The notes below the pieces were generated by a model. The model saw only the letters and a program-made list of their open reading frames with translations. It had not been told where the DNA came from and made no database searches. Source: Priestia filamentosa (GTDB taxonomy: Bacteria; Bacillota; Bacilli; Bacillales; Bacillaceae_H). From it: DNA of 64,000 bases. Shown here piece by piece: positions 8,895 to 19,511 of this stretch (positions are counted from its first letter, which is position 1; each line of letters starts with the position of its first letter). The stretch spans positions 310,001-374,000 of the forward strand of contig NZ_FXAJ01000002.1 of NCBI RefSeq assembly GCF_900177535.1, in the 5' to 3' direction. A program made the translations under genes and the position numbers.

Positions 8895-9215
8895 CTACTT
8901 GTTTGCTCTTCTTGTTAAACGAAGATTATATTTAAATGTTTCCTCGTCAGAAGAAAGCTTATATCCTAAAGTAGGGTTATAGTCTACATATAATTTTTTG
9001 GGGAGGTAATTTAGTGAATCAGGAGAGATAAGAAAAGGAATACCTTCCACTTTAATCTTGGTATCGTCTGTTTGTTTTTCATCAATCCACAGGTGATGAT
9101 CTACATAAAGAGAACAACTTCCTACAAAAACCGCTTCTATACGAACTCCCTCCGTCTCGTTAAAAGACACTTCGTTTAGTGCTTCTGACGCTGACGGTTT
9201 AATAATTAAATTCAT
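8895..9215 (-). CDS. HesB/YqkB-family small protein
   Basis: 106 residues starting MNLIIKPSASEALNEV, with the beta-rich arrangement of the iron-sulfur-cluster-biosynthesis (HesB/IscA) domain as seen in the B. subtilis YqkB/YneR subgroup (VEGIPFLISPDSLNYL, LYVDYNPTLGYKLSS). The cysteines that bind clusters in true IscA are missing: only one Cys (GSCSLYV) is visible, so a classical A-type carrier function is unlikely. Role unknown. Single gene with a terminator at its 3' side. Confidence 0.75.
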   Translation of the reverse strand: MNLIIKPSASEALNEVSFNETEGVRIEAVFVGSCSLYVDHHLWIDEKQTDDTKIKVEGIPFLISPDSLNYLPKKLYVDYNPTLGYKLSSDEETFKYNLRLTRRANK

Positions 9216-9313
9216 GTTTCATTCTGCTCCTCTTACTGTATTGTGAAAGAAAGGGACTCTTCATTTATATACCCAAGATGATCTTTGATAAAGCAACAAA
9301 ATATCTTTCTTCA

Positions 9314-10528
9314 TTAAATATGAGCCTCATGTGATTTATGAACGGCTTTTTGCTCTGCTTTAATAAGAAAATACGTAAGCAGAAAGGCACCGAGAACAAA
9401 GCAAAGTACAAGACCCACAACGCCTTCCCAACCAAAGTAAGGCCATAGTACACCGCCTACCGTTCCTCCAACGCTAGATCCCGTATAGTAGAGGAATAAG
9501 TAAAGAGAGGAGGCCTGTGCTTTATTGATTGCAGCACGCTTTCCAACCCAGCTGCTCGCAATTGAATGACAGCTGAAAAAGCCATATACAGAAAAACCTA
9601 AGCCAACAAGTTTAACAATTAGGTGTCCGTTAATTGTTAGAAAGGCACCAAAGCATAGAAGAAATAACCCAAAAATTAAGGTTTGACGACGACCAAATTT
9701 TCCTATCAGCCGTCCTGATATAGCAGAGCTAAACATTCCTATAATAAGGAGAAGAAATATCCAGCTTACCGCTGATTGACTAAGAGAAAAAGGCGGTGCA
9801 ATTAATACATACCCAATGTAGTTAAAAAGAGCAACATTGCTTCCTAGCAGCAAAAAGCCTAATCCGAATAAGCAAAGAAGGCCAGGATCTTTCAAATGAT
9901 GAAAAAGTGAACTTGTCAATGTTGAAAGTTTCAGGGGACTGCTTATGAAGTTTTTGGATTGCGGAAGATTTCTCCAAAAAATTACACTTGCAATAAAGCT
10001 AATGATTCCAACAATCAAAATGGCCCACTGCCAGCTCATAAATTCCGTTAACAAGCCAACAATAACGCGGCCAAACGTAGCTCCAACCGCATTCCCGCAT
10101 ATATAAAGCCCCATTGCAGAACCTAAGCTTTTCGGCTCAATTTCTTCCCCGAGGTAAGCCATAGCAATTGAAGGCAGACCAGCTAAAGAAATGCCTTCAA
10201 TCGTCCGCAAAATTAACAGCCAGTGAAAATCCGGACTAAACGGGGTCAGAATACAGATAACAGAAGCAGCAATCATAGAAATCACCATGACAGGTTTCCG
10301 TCCCCATGCTTCTGAAAGTGATCCAAATATCAACATACCAATAGCAAGTGAGATTGTTGAAAGGGAGAGCGCTAGGCTCGCCTGTGCTGGTGTAACATGA
10401 AATTCTTCTGTGAAATGTGGGAGAAGGGGCTGCATACAGTATAGAATTGCGAATGTATTAAAGCCTGCCGCAAAAAAAGAAAAATTTGTTTTTCGATAAA
10501 CTGCTGTTCCTTTTTGAATAAAGCCCAT
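9314..10528 (-). CDS. MFS transporter, drug/sugar-efflux-like (YnfM type)
   Basis: 404 residues, 12 predicted helices. MFS loop 2-3 motif is visible as GSLSEAWGRKPVM, and a related one in the second half, GRLIGKFGRRQTL. The N-terminus LYCMQPLLPHFTEEFHVTPAQASLALSLS (two segments joined) is characteristic of the YnfM/arabinose-efflux-like group, usually linked with a LysR regulator. No LysR gene is adjacent; the nearest is about 10 kb away at 20857. Substrate unknown. Confidence 0.88.
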   Translation of the reverse strand: MGFIQKGTAVYRKTNFSFFAAGFNTFAILYCMQPLLPHFTEEFHVTPAQASLALSLSTISLAIGMLIFGSLSEAWGRKPVMVISMIAASVICILTPFSPDFHWLLILRTIEGISLAGLPSIAMAYLGEEIEPKSLGSAMGLYICGNAVGATFGRVIVGLLTEFMSWQWAILIVGIISFIASVIFWRNLPQSKNFISSPLKLSTLTSSLFHHLKDPGLLCLFGLGFLLLGSNVALFNYIGYVLIAPPFSLSQSAVSWIFLLLIIGMFSSAISGRLIGKFGRRQTLIFGLFLLCFGAFLTINGHLIVKLVGLGFSVYGFFSCHSIASSWVGKRAAINKAQASSLYLFLYYTGSSVGGTVGGVLWPYFGWEGVVGLVLCFVLGAFLLTYFLIKAEQKAVHKSHEAHI

Positions 10529-11111
10529 TTTATACTTGCACCAACCTTTGGGTGTGAACGATATTTATCATTGTTTTAACAATCCTTTCAGTAATAAAGG
10601 GCCCTTTTATAAAAATACAATATAAATGCTGACTGAACACATACTCGAGTTTGTTTCTACTTCTATGTTAGCACTGAATTTCTATGATGTATAATGTATT
10701 ATAAAAATGAAATTGATGCATATTAGTTATCGATTTTTCCCTATTTTAGCTATTGAAAAAGTCCAAATTTATTTGGAATTATAAACAATGTTTATGTATG
10801 TTTCAGCTTTTTATAAAGAGATATAGAATTGTTGTAGATAAGCAGGAAGGAAAGTGATGAAACAATTATCTTTTACCTTGCCAATGATAGATCGGGAGAA
10901 GACTTATAAAGCTGCAGAAGGTGAGGGATTTTGAAGAAGTACGATTATAAAGTGTATAACAAAATAGGGATGAATGAGTATGTATATTATGGGGTGAAAA
11001 GAAGGGGTTTATAAGTTAGTGTTTGCAATGAAATTAGAGGTTTGTGAAGAGGGAATGGTATGATTTTTTTAGATTGATAAACTAGGGAAGTTGTAAGGAG
11101 GGAATTCGACT
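10529..11111. other. Intergenic region with a possible gene stub
   Basis: 583 bp with no full gene. It holds the promoter side of the MFS gene and, at 10857-10934, a 25-codon open frame with an excellent RBS (AGGAAGG). No terminator was seen here. Confidence 0.6.
10857..10934 (+). pseudogene. Short frame resembling the start of a phage ArpU-type regulator
   Basis: Encodes MKQLSFTLPMIDREKTYKAA then six residues to a stop. The opening, with hydrophobic-LP-x-IDREKT, looks like the N-terminus of ArpU-family phage late-gene regulators, which normally run to about 140 residues; the next bases in another frame continue LKKYDYK, which could be the follow-on KY segment after a frameshift. The homology call is from memory of the family and weak. 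A phage remnant is plausible but unproven. Confidence 0.3.
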
Positions 11112-11477
11112 ATGAATAAAGATTTAGAAATGATTTTAAACAAAATAGAATCTATAGGGGGAAAGGAGGTTGAACTTGAGATAGAAGGGTTGGGGGAATC
11201 AGAAACAATATCCATTTATATATTTTTAAGAGAAGAGTTTGAAGAAGGTCAGCTAGGATATAGAAGTGATGGCGAAGGAATATCCTTTATAGGAGATAAC
11301 GAAGGAGATTGGAAAGAATCTTGGTATGTCATTGGATATGAGACGTTGATGGGTGATCCTATACTTGTTGATATAAGTGAAAAAGAGTATCCTGTAATGA
11401 CCGCTATGCATGGAGAAGAAGATTGGGAGCCACAAGAACTGTTTCCCTCTCTAGATGAATTTTTAAATAAATTATAG
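11112..11477 (+). CDS. SUKH/SMI1-KNR4-like small acidic protein, possible immunity protein
   Basis: 121 residues, strongly acidic. The central part (GDWKESWYVIGYETLMGDPI, followed by LVDISEKEYPVMTAMHG, then WEPQELFPSLDEFLNKL) matches the SUKH layout: a strand with I-G, G-D-P-I-x-x-D, a turn with H-G, then a hydrophobic C-terminal helix FPSLDEFL. SUKH proteins commonly neutralise polymorphic secreted toxins. No toxin gene is adjacent, so this would be an orphan immunity gene. RBS AAGGAGGG precedes ATG. Confidence 0.65.
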   Translation: MNKDLEMILNKIESIGGKEVELEIEGLGESETISIYIFLREEFEEGQLGYRSDGEGISFIGDNEGDWKESWYVIGYETLMGDPILVDISEKEYPVMTAMHGEEDWEPQELFPSLDEFLNKL

Positions 11478-11980
11478 GCAGAAGATATATAAGACTGTGT
11501 AGTTTACAGGAATATACATAATTTTCGGCAGGACGTTGGCAAAAGATTTGCTTCCAAACTGGTTAGTAAAAACTAGCTAAATCAAGCTTGTTTCTAAAAT
11601 ATTGAGATCCTATACAAGTACTAATGAAGCCCTTATCCATTGGATAGGGGCTTTACATACTTTGAAAAATATTCCTTTTCACACTATAACCTAAGCTTTT
11701 TCTACTTTGACTCACATTTAATATATGTGTTCGAGAAAAGTTAATTGATTGAATTTATTTCTTATTAATACTAACAATAGTCCAAACTTTCTCGTCCATC
11801 TAAGATTAACAACTGATGTAGGGACTACAAAAATCAGGAAAAAACCAGACCTATTCACTAACCCTAAACCTTCTAAAAAGGTAAAAGAATTCAAAAACCA
11901 ATTAAAAGGCCCAATCAATAATAGGAATTTATCATCTAATATATTAAATTTCTAACCTAATCATACAGGAGATGAAACCC
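11478..11980. other. Gap upstream of cotA
   Basis: 503 bp. Contains one terminator (11624-11656) and an AT-rich stretch with short frames on both strands that lack ribosome sites. The cotA promoter must lie here; a sporulation-sigma promoter could not be assigned by eye. Confidence 0.6.
11624..11656 (+). terminator. Terminator after the SUKH-like gene
   Basis: Stem AAGCCCTTATCC / GGATAGGGGCTT with a four-base loop; only a short T-run follows. Confidence 0.7.
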
Positions 11981-13525
11981 ATGAATCTCATGAAGTTTGT
12001 GGATCAGCTACCACTCATGAACACTGCCAAACCAGAGCGGAAAAGCAAAAAGGAATCTTATTACGAAATTGGAATGGAAGAATTTTATCAAAAACTGCAC
12101 AGAGATTTACAACCGACACGTCTATGGGGATATAATCGTCAGTTTCCGGGCCCCATCATTGATGTCAATCAGGGAGAGTGTACTCAAGTCAAATGGACTA
12201 ACAATCTTCCCAATACGCATTTCCTTCCAGTTGACCGATCGATACACCATGTTGCCCATCAACCTGAAGTACGGACCGTCGTCCATTTACACGGAAGTGA
12301 GACTCGACCATCTAGTGATGGCTATCCAGAGGCATGGTTTACTAGAGGATTTAAAGAGGTAGGTCCTTCTTTTGAAAGAAAAATATACGAGTATCCCAAT
12401 CATCAACGGGGTTCAACACTCTGGTACCACGATCACGCTATGGGCATTACAAGACTCAACGTCTATGCTGGGCTCGCTGGTATGTATATCATTCGCGATG
12501 GAAAGGAAAATTCGTTAAATATACCAAAAGGAGACTACGAAATCCCACTTATGATTATGGACCGATCATTCAACGAGGACGGTTCACTTTTTTATCCGGA
12601 TAAACCGAACAATCCTTCTAAAAATTTACCGAATCCCTCAATTACTCCAGCTTTTCTGGGAGATACCATTCTTGTCAATGGAAAGGTATGGCCATATTTA
12701 GAAGTGGAACCACGCAAATATCGATTCCGACTACTGAATGCTTCTAATACTCGGGCTTATCAATTGTATCTTGATTCTGGGCAGTCTTTTCATCAAATCG
12801 GTTCAGACGGGGGCCTTTTACAAAAGTCTGTACACTTGAAAAAATTTGCAATTGAGCCAGCAGAACGCGTAGACTTTATTCTTGATTTCTCTAAATATAA
12901 AGGCAAAACCATAACTTTAAAAAATGATCTTGGTCCTAATGCAAATCCAGATGATAACACAGGGGAAGTCATGCAATTTAAAGTGAGCCTACCTCTACAA
13001 GGAGAGGATAAAACGGTCATTCCGAAATACCTATCCCACATTCCTTCTCTTGAGCAAAATAATGAAGTAAAGACAATTCGAAACCTGAAACTTACAGGTT
13101 CGACCGATAAATACGGCAGACCTTTGCTGCTATTAAATAATAAAGCGTGGTCGGCACCTGTGACAGAAAAGCCAGGTTTAGGTTCAACGGAAACTTGGTC
13201 ATTCATCAACATCACTGGATTCACACATCCGATTCACATCCATTTGATTCAATTTCAGGCTTTAGATCGCCGTCCATTTGATCTTGACCTTTATAATCAA
13301 GATGGCCAAATTGTATATACCGGCCCAGCCATACGACCGAAAGCCAACGAAAGAGGGTGGAAAGACACTATAGCAGCTCCCTCTGCTCAAATCACACGTG
13401 TCATAGCCCGATTTGGCCCTTACACGGGGAATTATGTTTGGCATTGTCATATTTTAGAACATGAGGACTATGACATGATGCGTCCATTTACGGTTATAAA
13501 TCCTAAGGAATTGGATGATAAATAA
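11981..13525 (+). CDS. cotA: Spore-coat multicopper oxidase (CotA laccase)
   Basis: 514 residues from ATG 11981; AGGAG at 11967-11971 touches the earlier ATG 11972 but is 9 bases from this one. Close along its whole length to B. subtilis CotA (LHRDLQPTRLWGYNRQFPGP; VHLHGSETRPSSDGYPEAW). Copper ligands are present: HLHG, WYHDHA, THPIHIHL and HCHILEHEDYDMM with T1 Cys and axial Met. It oxidises phenolic substrates in the outer coat and gives brown pigment and UV protection. Unlike B. subtilis CotA, positions equivalent to the disulfide Cys229-Cys322 are not Cys here. cotJ genes lie convergently downstream. Confidence 0.95.
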   Translation: MNLMKFVDQLPLMNTAKPERKSKKESYYEIGMEEFYQKLHRDLQPTRLWGYNRQFPGPIIDVNQGECTQVKWTNNLPNTHFLPVDRSIHHVAHQPEVRTVVHLHGSETRPSSDGYPEAWFTRGFKEVGPSFERKIYEYPNHQRGSTLWYHDHAMGITRLNVYAGLAGMYIIRDGKENSLNIPKGDYEIPLMIMDRSFNEDGSLFYPDKPNNPSKNLPNPSITPAFLGDTILVNGKVWPYLEVEPRKYRFRLLNASNTRAYQLYLDSGQSFHQIGSDGGLLQKSVHLKKFAIEPAERVDFILDFSKYKGKTITLKNDLGPNANPDDNTGEVMQFKVSLPLQGEDKTVIPKYLSHIPSLEQNNEVKTIRNLKLTGSTDKYGRPLLLLNNKAWSAPVTEKPGLGSTETWSFINITGFTHPIHIHLIQFQALDRRPFDLDLYNQDGQIVYTGPAIRPKANERGWKDTIAAPSAQITRVIARFGPYTGNYVWHCHILEHEDYDMMRPFTVINPKELDDK

Positions 13526-13703
13526 GGAGATAGGATGAGTGATTGATTTTCGTTGGTGAGGTAACCAGATAAGCCGTATGTAAAAAATGAAAGCTATGTT
13601 CCTCGTCATTGAAAACAACTTCTCTTATAGGGAATATCTCACTATAAACTAACTTTAGATGTCATATACTATCTTAGTTACATGATTGTTATTATCAGAA
13701 ACA

Positions 13704-13757
13704 AAATAACAAAGAGAGTCTCAACATTACTCACGACATTCTCTTTGTTATTTTCAA
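13704..13757. terminator. Bidirectional terminator between cotA and cotJC
   Basis: Arms AAAATAACAAAGAGA and TCTCTTTGTTATTTT around a loop of about 23 bases; A-run and T-run on either side. Confidence 0.8.
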
Positions 13758-13788
13758 AAATCTATAATAATACCTTATATAGATAGGA

Positions 13789-14358
13789 TTAAAAGATTTT
13801 CTTTCTATCCCTTTCCTCTTTTAATATTTCTACGGCTTCACGAAAACGCTGAGAATGAATAATTTCCCTTTCCCTTAAGAACCTCAAGCTATCGTTTAAA
13901 TCTGGATCATCTGATATATCAATTAACCATTGATATGTAGCTCTTGCTTTTTCTTCTGCTGCTATATCCTCATAAAGATCTGCAATTGGGTCTCCTTTTG
14001 CTTGGATATATGTTGCTGTAAAAGGAACCCCTGCAGCATTACTATAGAAAAGAGCACTATCATGATTTACATAATGCTCTGCCAATCCAGCCTCTCTTAG
14101 TTGTTCTGGTGTAGCATCTTTTGTCAGTTTATAAATCATTGTTGCAATCATTTCGAGATGAGCAAATTCTTCTGTACCTATATCATTTAATAACCCCACA
14201 ACTTTATCTGGGATTGTATAACGCTGATTTAAGTAACGTAATGCAGCAGCTAATTCCCCGTCAGCTCCACCATATTGTTCCATAAGGTATTTTGCTAGTG
14301 TTGGATTACAGGTACTTACTTTTACTGGATATTGCAATTTTTTCTCATAAACCCACAT
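13789..14358 (-). CDS. cotJC: Spore coat protein CotJC, manganese-catalase-like
   Basis: 189 residues of the Mn-catalase ferritin-like family: MWVYEKKLQYPVKV start, GGADGELAAALRYLNQRY, GTEEFAHLEMIATM (Glu and His ligands), AAEEKARATYQWL and IHSQRFREAVE (second set). Catalase activity is expected from the dimanganese ligands and would protect the spore; in B. subtilis CotJC sits in the coat with CotJA. Last gene of cotJABC, 20 bp after cotJB. Confidence 0.95.
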   Translation of the reverse strand: MWVYEKKLQYPVKVSTCNPTLAKYLMEQYGGADGELAAALRYLNQRYTIPDKVVGLLNDIGTEEFAHLEMIATMIYKLTKDATPEQLREAGLAEHYVNHDSALFYSNAAGVPFTATYIQAKGDPIADLYEDIAAEEKARATYQWLIDISDDPDLNDSLRFLREREIIHSQRFREAVEILKEERDRKKIF

Positions 14359-14378
14359 AAGATTTCTCCTTTATTAAA

Positions 14379-14639
14379 CTATATTTGCCATGGCCAAGGC
14401 ATTTTTCCCCAACTCCATTTTGCATCAGTGTAGCTATTTCCATATTGCTGAAGGGGACCAAATTTTGCTTCAAAATTTCTTTTAAGTTTTTTTGCATATT
14501 TCGCATATTCATTGAATTGCTGCATTGCTTGCTGGTCATTTGGATGTGTATCTAGATAAAGGGTTAATTCTACAAGTACAAAATCAATAGCCTGAATTTC
14601 TTCTAATTCTTGATAGTACTCTGGAGGTAATTGTTTCAT
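14379..14639 (-). CDS. cotJB: Spore coat protein CotJB
   Basis: 86 residues starting MKQLPPEYYQELEEIQAIDF, the conserved CotJB opening, with the tail WSWGKMPWPWQI typical of the family. Its start codon overlaps the stop of cotJA by 4 bp (ATGA), showing translational coupling. Function in assembly of the cotJ products into the coat is known only in outline. Confidence 0.93.
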   Translation of the reverse strand: MKQLPPEYYQELEEIQAIDFVLVELTLYLDTHPNDQQAMQQFNEYAKYAKKLKRNFEAKFGPLQQYGNSYTDAKWSWGKMPWPWQI

Positions 14640-14881
14640 TCTTCATCCCTCTTTTTTACTTTATGTGGATTCTCATAGTAATCCCAAAATGCAGGCCATA
14701 ATGTTCCTTTTTTCAATGCTTCTTTAGGAGGAAATTGTTGCATATTTGGTGGTTGAAATCCCATATATAGTTGAGGAGGCGTAGAATAATATTTAGTACC
14801 AATCGGTCTGCAAGGATCATACATACTATGGAAGGGTCTATACGATTTTAAGGTTGTAAATGTTGATTTTTTATTGTACAT
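14636..14881 (-). CDS. cotJA: Spore coat protein CotJA
   Basis: 81 residues, rich in Pro, Tyr and Phe, with the family core FHSMYDPCRPIGTKYYSTPP (YDPCRPI) and a TLWPAF segment. First gene of cotJABC; RBS AAAGGGG. In B. subtilis this operon is transcribed by sigma-E in the mother cell; a clear sigma-E match was not found by eye here. Confidence 0.92.
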   Translation of the reverse strand: MYNKKSTFTTLKSYRPFHSMYDPCRPIGTKYYSTPPQLYMGFQPPNMQQFPPKEALKKGTLWPAFWDYYENPHKVKKRDEE

Positions 14882-14922
14882 TCTGAACCCCTTTCTCTAA
14901 AAAACATTATGATTAATGATAT

Positions 14923-14938
14923 GCATATTTAAATATGC
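14923..14938. promoter_or_regulatory. Perfect 16-bp palindrome upstream of cotJA
   Basis: GCATATTTAAATATGC lies about 42 bp before the cotJA start codon. It may be an operator or simply part of an AT-rich promoter; no known regulator is assigned. Confidence 0.4.
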
Positions 14939-15047
14939 TAATGTTAAAAACAGAAAAAATTTCTGACTAACCTAGCAGGAGTTTTTTGCTTTTAGGATGT
15001 ATATCATATTTATTCTTAGTTCGCATAATGGATTTCAAGAAAGTTAG

Positions 15048-15097
15048 AAAGCTCAGATCTCTTTTATGACGAGAGATCTGAGCTTTTTCTTTTTTTA
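15048..15097 (+). terminator. Strong hairpin with T-run, no gene in front of it
   Basis: Arms AAAGCTCAGATCTC and GAGATCTGAGCTTT around an 11-base loop, followed by a T-rich run. No plus-strand gene precedes it, so it may be a remnant of a lost transcript or end a small RNA. Confidence 0.7.
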
Positions 15098-15300
15098 TTG
15101 TATTTAGGATTTTATACGAAATTGTTATTAAAGTGTTTTGCGCGTAGGGGTTCAGAAATCCTCGCATAAATAATAAATTTTTTATACAAGAATTAAGGGC
15201 TAACGTAGATGATAATGTATCAAGCATAAATTGCGTAATGATGACCATCCCCTTGCTTATATCTGCATTCAACTTTCCCTATGTTGCTAAAGGCATGCTA

Positions 15301-15330
15301 TAAGGTCTTATCCAATAAGGTCTTATCCAA
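15301..15330. repeat. 15-bp exact tandem duplication
   Basis: TAAGGTCTTATCCAA occurs twice head to tail in a non-coding gap. Confidence 0.9.
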
Positions 15331-15406
15331 TAATAAAAGCAACCACAATAACCACGGAAAAATCAAGAGTTCATTCTAAGAAGAAAGCTTAAATATCAGA
15401 GATTAG

Positions 15407-15444
15407 AAGAGACGTAAATAACTGCAAAAAGGCATTGTAATATA
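15407..15444 (+). repeat. 38-bp dispersed repeat, copy A
   Basis: 34 of 38 bases match 20775-20812 in the same orientation (AGAGACRTAAATAACTRC, then CAAAAAG and ATTGTAATATAT). Copy B lies just before the LysR gene. Copy A has no downstream gene on its strand. Confidence 0.8.
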
Positions 15445-15587
15445 TTAGAGATGTATTAAATCTTTCTTTTCACATCTTAAAACAGAAAATAACTATTTTT
15501 TTAATTGTGAGACGGAAAGGAGATTTTCTCAAGCTATTCAGAGTTAGATTTCGTTTTATAATCACGAACGATTCTAGAAAAAGTTAA

Positions 15588-15624
15588 ACCAGTGTGCCTC
15601 GATACAATATCGAAACACACTGGT
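15588..15624 (-). terminator. Terminator of the collagen-like gene
   Basis: Arms ACCAGTGTG / CACACTGGT with an inner CGATA / ATCG pairing; the T-run on the minus strand is modest. Confidence 0.65.
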
Positions 15625-15698
15625 CGCTTAGTCTTTTTTATAACTGTTTACTTGACAGGGGTAACTCGACACCAAGGGGTTTTTATTTTATTAACGTC

Positions 15699-17690
<1,992 letters not shown>

Positions 17691-18107
17691 TATTCCTCCA
17701 TTCTATATAAAGTAGCGTTACTATTAAAGTAACACCGTTTATCCTATGTCTCTTCCGTCGAAATGGCTCGGGCACTTGTCCTTTTTAATGTTTTTTTTAC
17801 AGATGAAGGGAAAGGATTGAAATTCAAAGAAGGGGAGAAGTTGTAAAAGATGCAATTTTCTATTTTTTCTTCTCATGTCAGAGTTGGGAAAAGTTTGTTA
17901 AATCAGTCATGGACAAAATGAAAATTGACCTAGAGGGCAAAAAACAGAAGGCGCAGGTTCCTTGTTATTTAAGGGTTCCGCGCCTTCGTTATTTCTTTGA
18001 ACATGTTTTATATCAGCTAGAATTGTATAAAAATTATTAATTAGATATAGAGTTATAGGAATATGCAAAATCTGATTTAATTAAAAGAGTTAGTAGTCTA
18101 AAAACAA
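17691..18107. other. Gap between collagen-like gene and DUF1796 gene
   Basis: 417 bp. At 17717-17733 an inverted repeat GTTACT / AGTAAC lies 27 bp before the collagen gene start and may be an operator. A terminator lies at 17947-17990. Nothing else identified. Confidence 0.6.
17947..17990. terminator. Terminator-like hairpin
   Basis: Arms GAAGGCGC / GCGCCTTC, extended inward by GG-TTCCTT / AAGGGTTCC, flanked by A-rich and T-rich bases. Placed to end the DUF1796 transcript on the minus strand. Confidence 0.75.
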
Positions 18108-18797
18108 TTAATTCGTTAGTGTTACTCCATTTAGAACATGATCCCATGTTGAATCGCTGTTAGGATCATTAGGAACGTTAACTACACATGTTCTGTCTAA
18201 TCCCCAATCCACTTCGGTAATTTCCTCTAAGTCCTCTGCCGGATTAAGGATAAGGACATTAAAACGCCCTTTTACCATGTGAGATAAAATAGATTGTAAT
18301 TCGACTGCTTCATCATAGTTAGCTACCCATCTAACAAATAGAACAGATTCACTATTTGTTACTTTCTTTAGAAATCTATATATTCGATAGTTTAGTGTTT
18401 TTTTAAAAGAAGGGTACGTTACAAGCCAACTCTGATCTCCAATAATAGGGAAATCGTGAGCTGAAAAAATATTATAAACAGTATCTTGTATTACATAGGA
18501 TTTTGTTGGTATTTGAATTTCTTTATCTGGAACAACAGGGGCTCCATCATGAGCATATACATAATCTCCTTTATCATTTACTACACGCATATTTTTAAGT
18601 TCCATAAATCCCTTAAAATTATTTTTGAACAATCTATTTACATCTGAAAGGAATGGAGAGTAACTCCAATCTAGTGGGCTTGATGTAAACCTTTTTAAAT
18701 TAAGGCGTTGGAATTGAAGAGCTGGATTACAAGCACTTCCTAAACTAAATACAGCATCATAAGAGCCTTTAATATCTTGTAAGTTCAAGTTAATCAT
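18108..18797 (-). CDS. DUF1796 family putative papain-like cysteine peptidase
   Basis: About 229 residues. The opening YDAVFSLGSACNPALQFQRL followed by TSSPLDWSYSP is the DUF1796 signature, where the Cys (SAC) is the proposed nucleophile and FDW/LDW follows; an Asp/His-containing second half is present (NVPNDPNSDSTWDHVL). AGGAGG (18798-18803) directly touches ATG 18797; TTG 18788, nine bases away, may be the real start. The frame is open to 18863 but without a ribosome site. Substrate unknown; it lies among spore-surface genes. Confidence 0.75.
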   Translation of the reverse strand: MINLNLQDIKGSYDAVFSLGSACNPALQFQRLNLKRFTSSPLDWSYSPFLSDVNRLFKNNFKGFMELKNMRVVNDKGDYVYAHDGAPVVPDKEIQIPTKSYVIQDTVYNIFSAHDFPIIGDQSWLVTYPSFKKTLNYRIYRFLKKVTNSESVLFVRWVANYDEAVELQSILSHMVKGRFNVLILNPAEDLEEITEVDWGLDRTCVVNVPNDPNSDSTWDHVLNGVTLTN

Positions 18798-19016
18798 CCT
18801 CCTATTATTTTTTAAAAGGTCTCTTAATATAAAATGCTTAGTTGGTTGGAATTGTTTGGACAATTTATTTTAAAGTCTATATGAGGGTTAGTACCCTATA
18901 GAAGCCATATCTTTATAAAAAAACTACAAAATATAAAAAAGTAATCTTATTGAGACTTAATTTTACATTTTGTAATGGAGTGAAAATATAAAAAGGATAA
19001 ACAATGAAGTTTACCC

Positions 19017-19511
19017 TTAATGTGATGTTAGGATTCTTTTTAGAGAAAAGCCGATTATTAAACCAGGGATAACCCCCAACATTGGAAGCCATACGGGTCC
19101 TAATAAGAAACCAAACACTTTTAGTTTTGTTGAATACATAATCCCAACTGTAACGAAAAAACCTGAGAAAACAAACGGAAGATAGGAGAAGTGGCTCTTT
19201 CCACCACTTGAACTTTTAAAGGCATCCCACATTGAAAAAAAGTATAAACAAGGATAAAACATAAGCCATTGGAAATTTGTTTGAGCAATTGCTGCATCTA
19301 TTTGTCCCATAAAACTTAATCGAATGATTTCATTAAAATTGGCCTTAACGTTTATTGCCATCTCAAGGACAAGAAATAAAATTCCTTTAAATAACTGCCC
19401 ATTTAATATTTGAAAAAAACCAGGTAAAGCTATACTCCACAATATGCTCTCAATTATCTGTTCCTTTTTTTCATTCTTAATAAAATCATTTATTTTTTGC
19501 CAAATTGTCAT
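19017..19511 (-). CDS. Small polytopic membrane protein
   Basis: 164 residues with about four to five hydrophobic helices. The segment ALPGFFQILNGQLFKGILF resembles the P-G-x-G-Q-x-x-N-G-x-x-x-K-G pattern of TM2-like small membrane proteins found in spore formers. A basic, charged N-terminus (IKNEKKEQI) precedes helix 1. Its start lies 26 bp inside the 3' end of the DUF3231 gene, so translation is coupled. Function unknown. Confidence 0.75.
   Translation of the reverse strand: MTIWQKINDFIKNEKKEQIIESILWSIALPGFFQILNGQLFKGILFLVLEMAINVKANFNEIIRLSFMGQIDAAIAQTNFQWLMFYPCLYFFSMWDAFKSSSGGKSHFSYLPFVFSGFFVTVGIMYSTKLKVFGFLLGPVWLPMLGVIPGLIIGFSLKRILTSH

Larger units (their letters stand above)
14882..15698. 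other. Long gap between cotJA and the collagen-like gene
   Basis: 817 bp with no convincing gene (a 101-codon minus-strand frame at 14967-15272 has no ribosome site and contains the terminator hairpin). It holds a palindrome, a strong terminator at 15048, an exact 15-bp tandem duplication, a 38-bp sequence repeated near 20.8 kb, and the terminator of the collagen-like gene. Confidence 0.7.

Noticed and set aside
11718-11955. Short frames on both strands before cotA
   Set aside because: Neither has a ribosome site; low-complexity AT-rich composition, and each is the shadow of the other.
14967-15272. A 101-codon minus-strand frame
   Set aside because: No ribosome site and it crosses a strong terminator hairpin; composition does not suggest a known protein.
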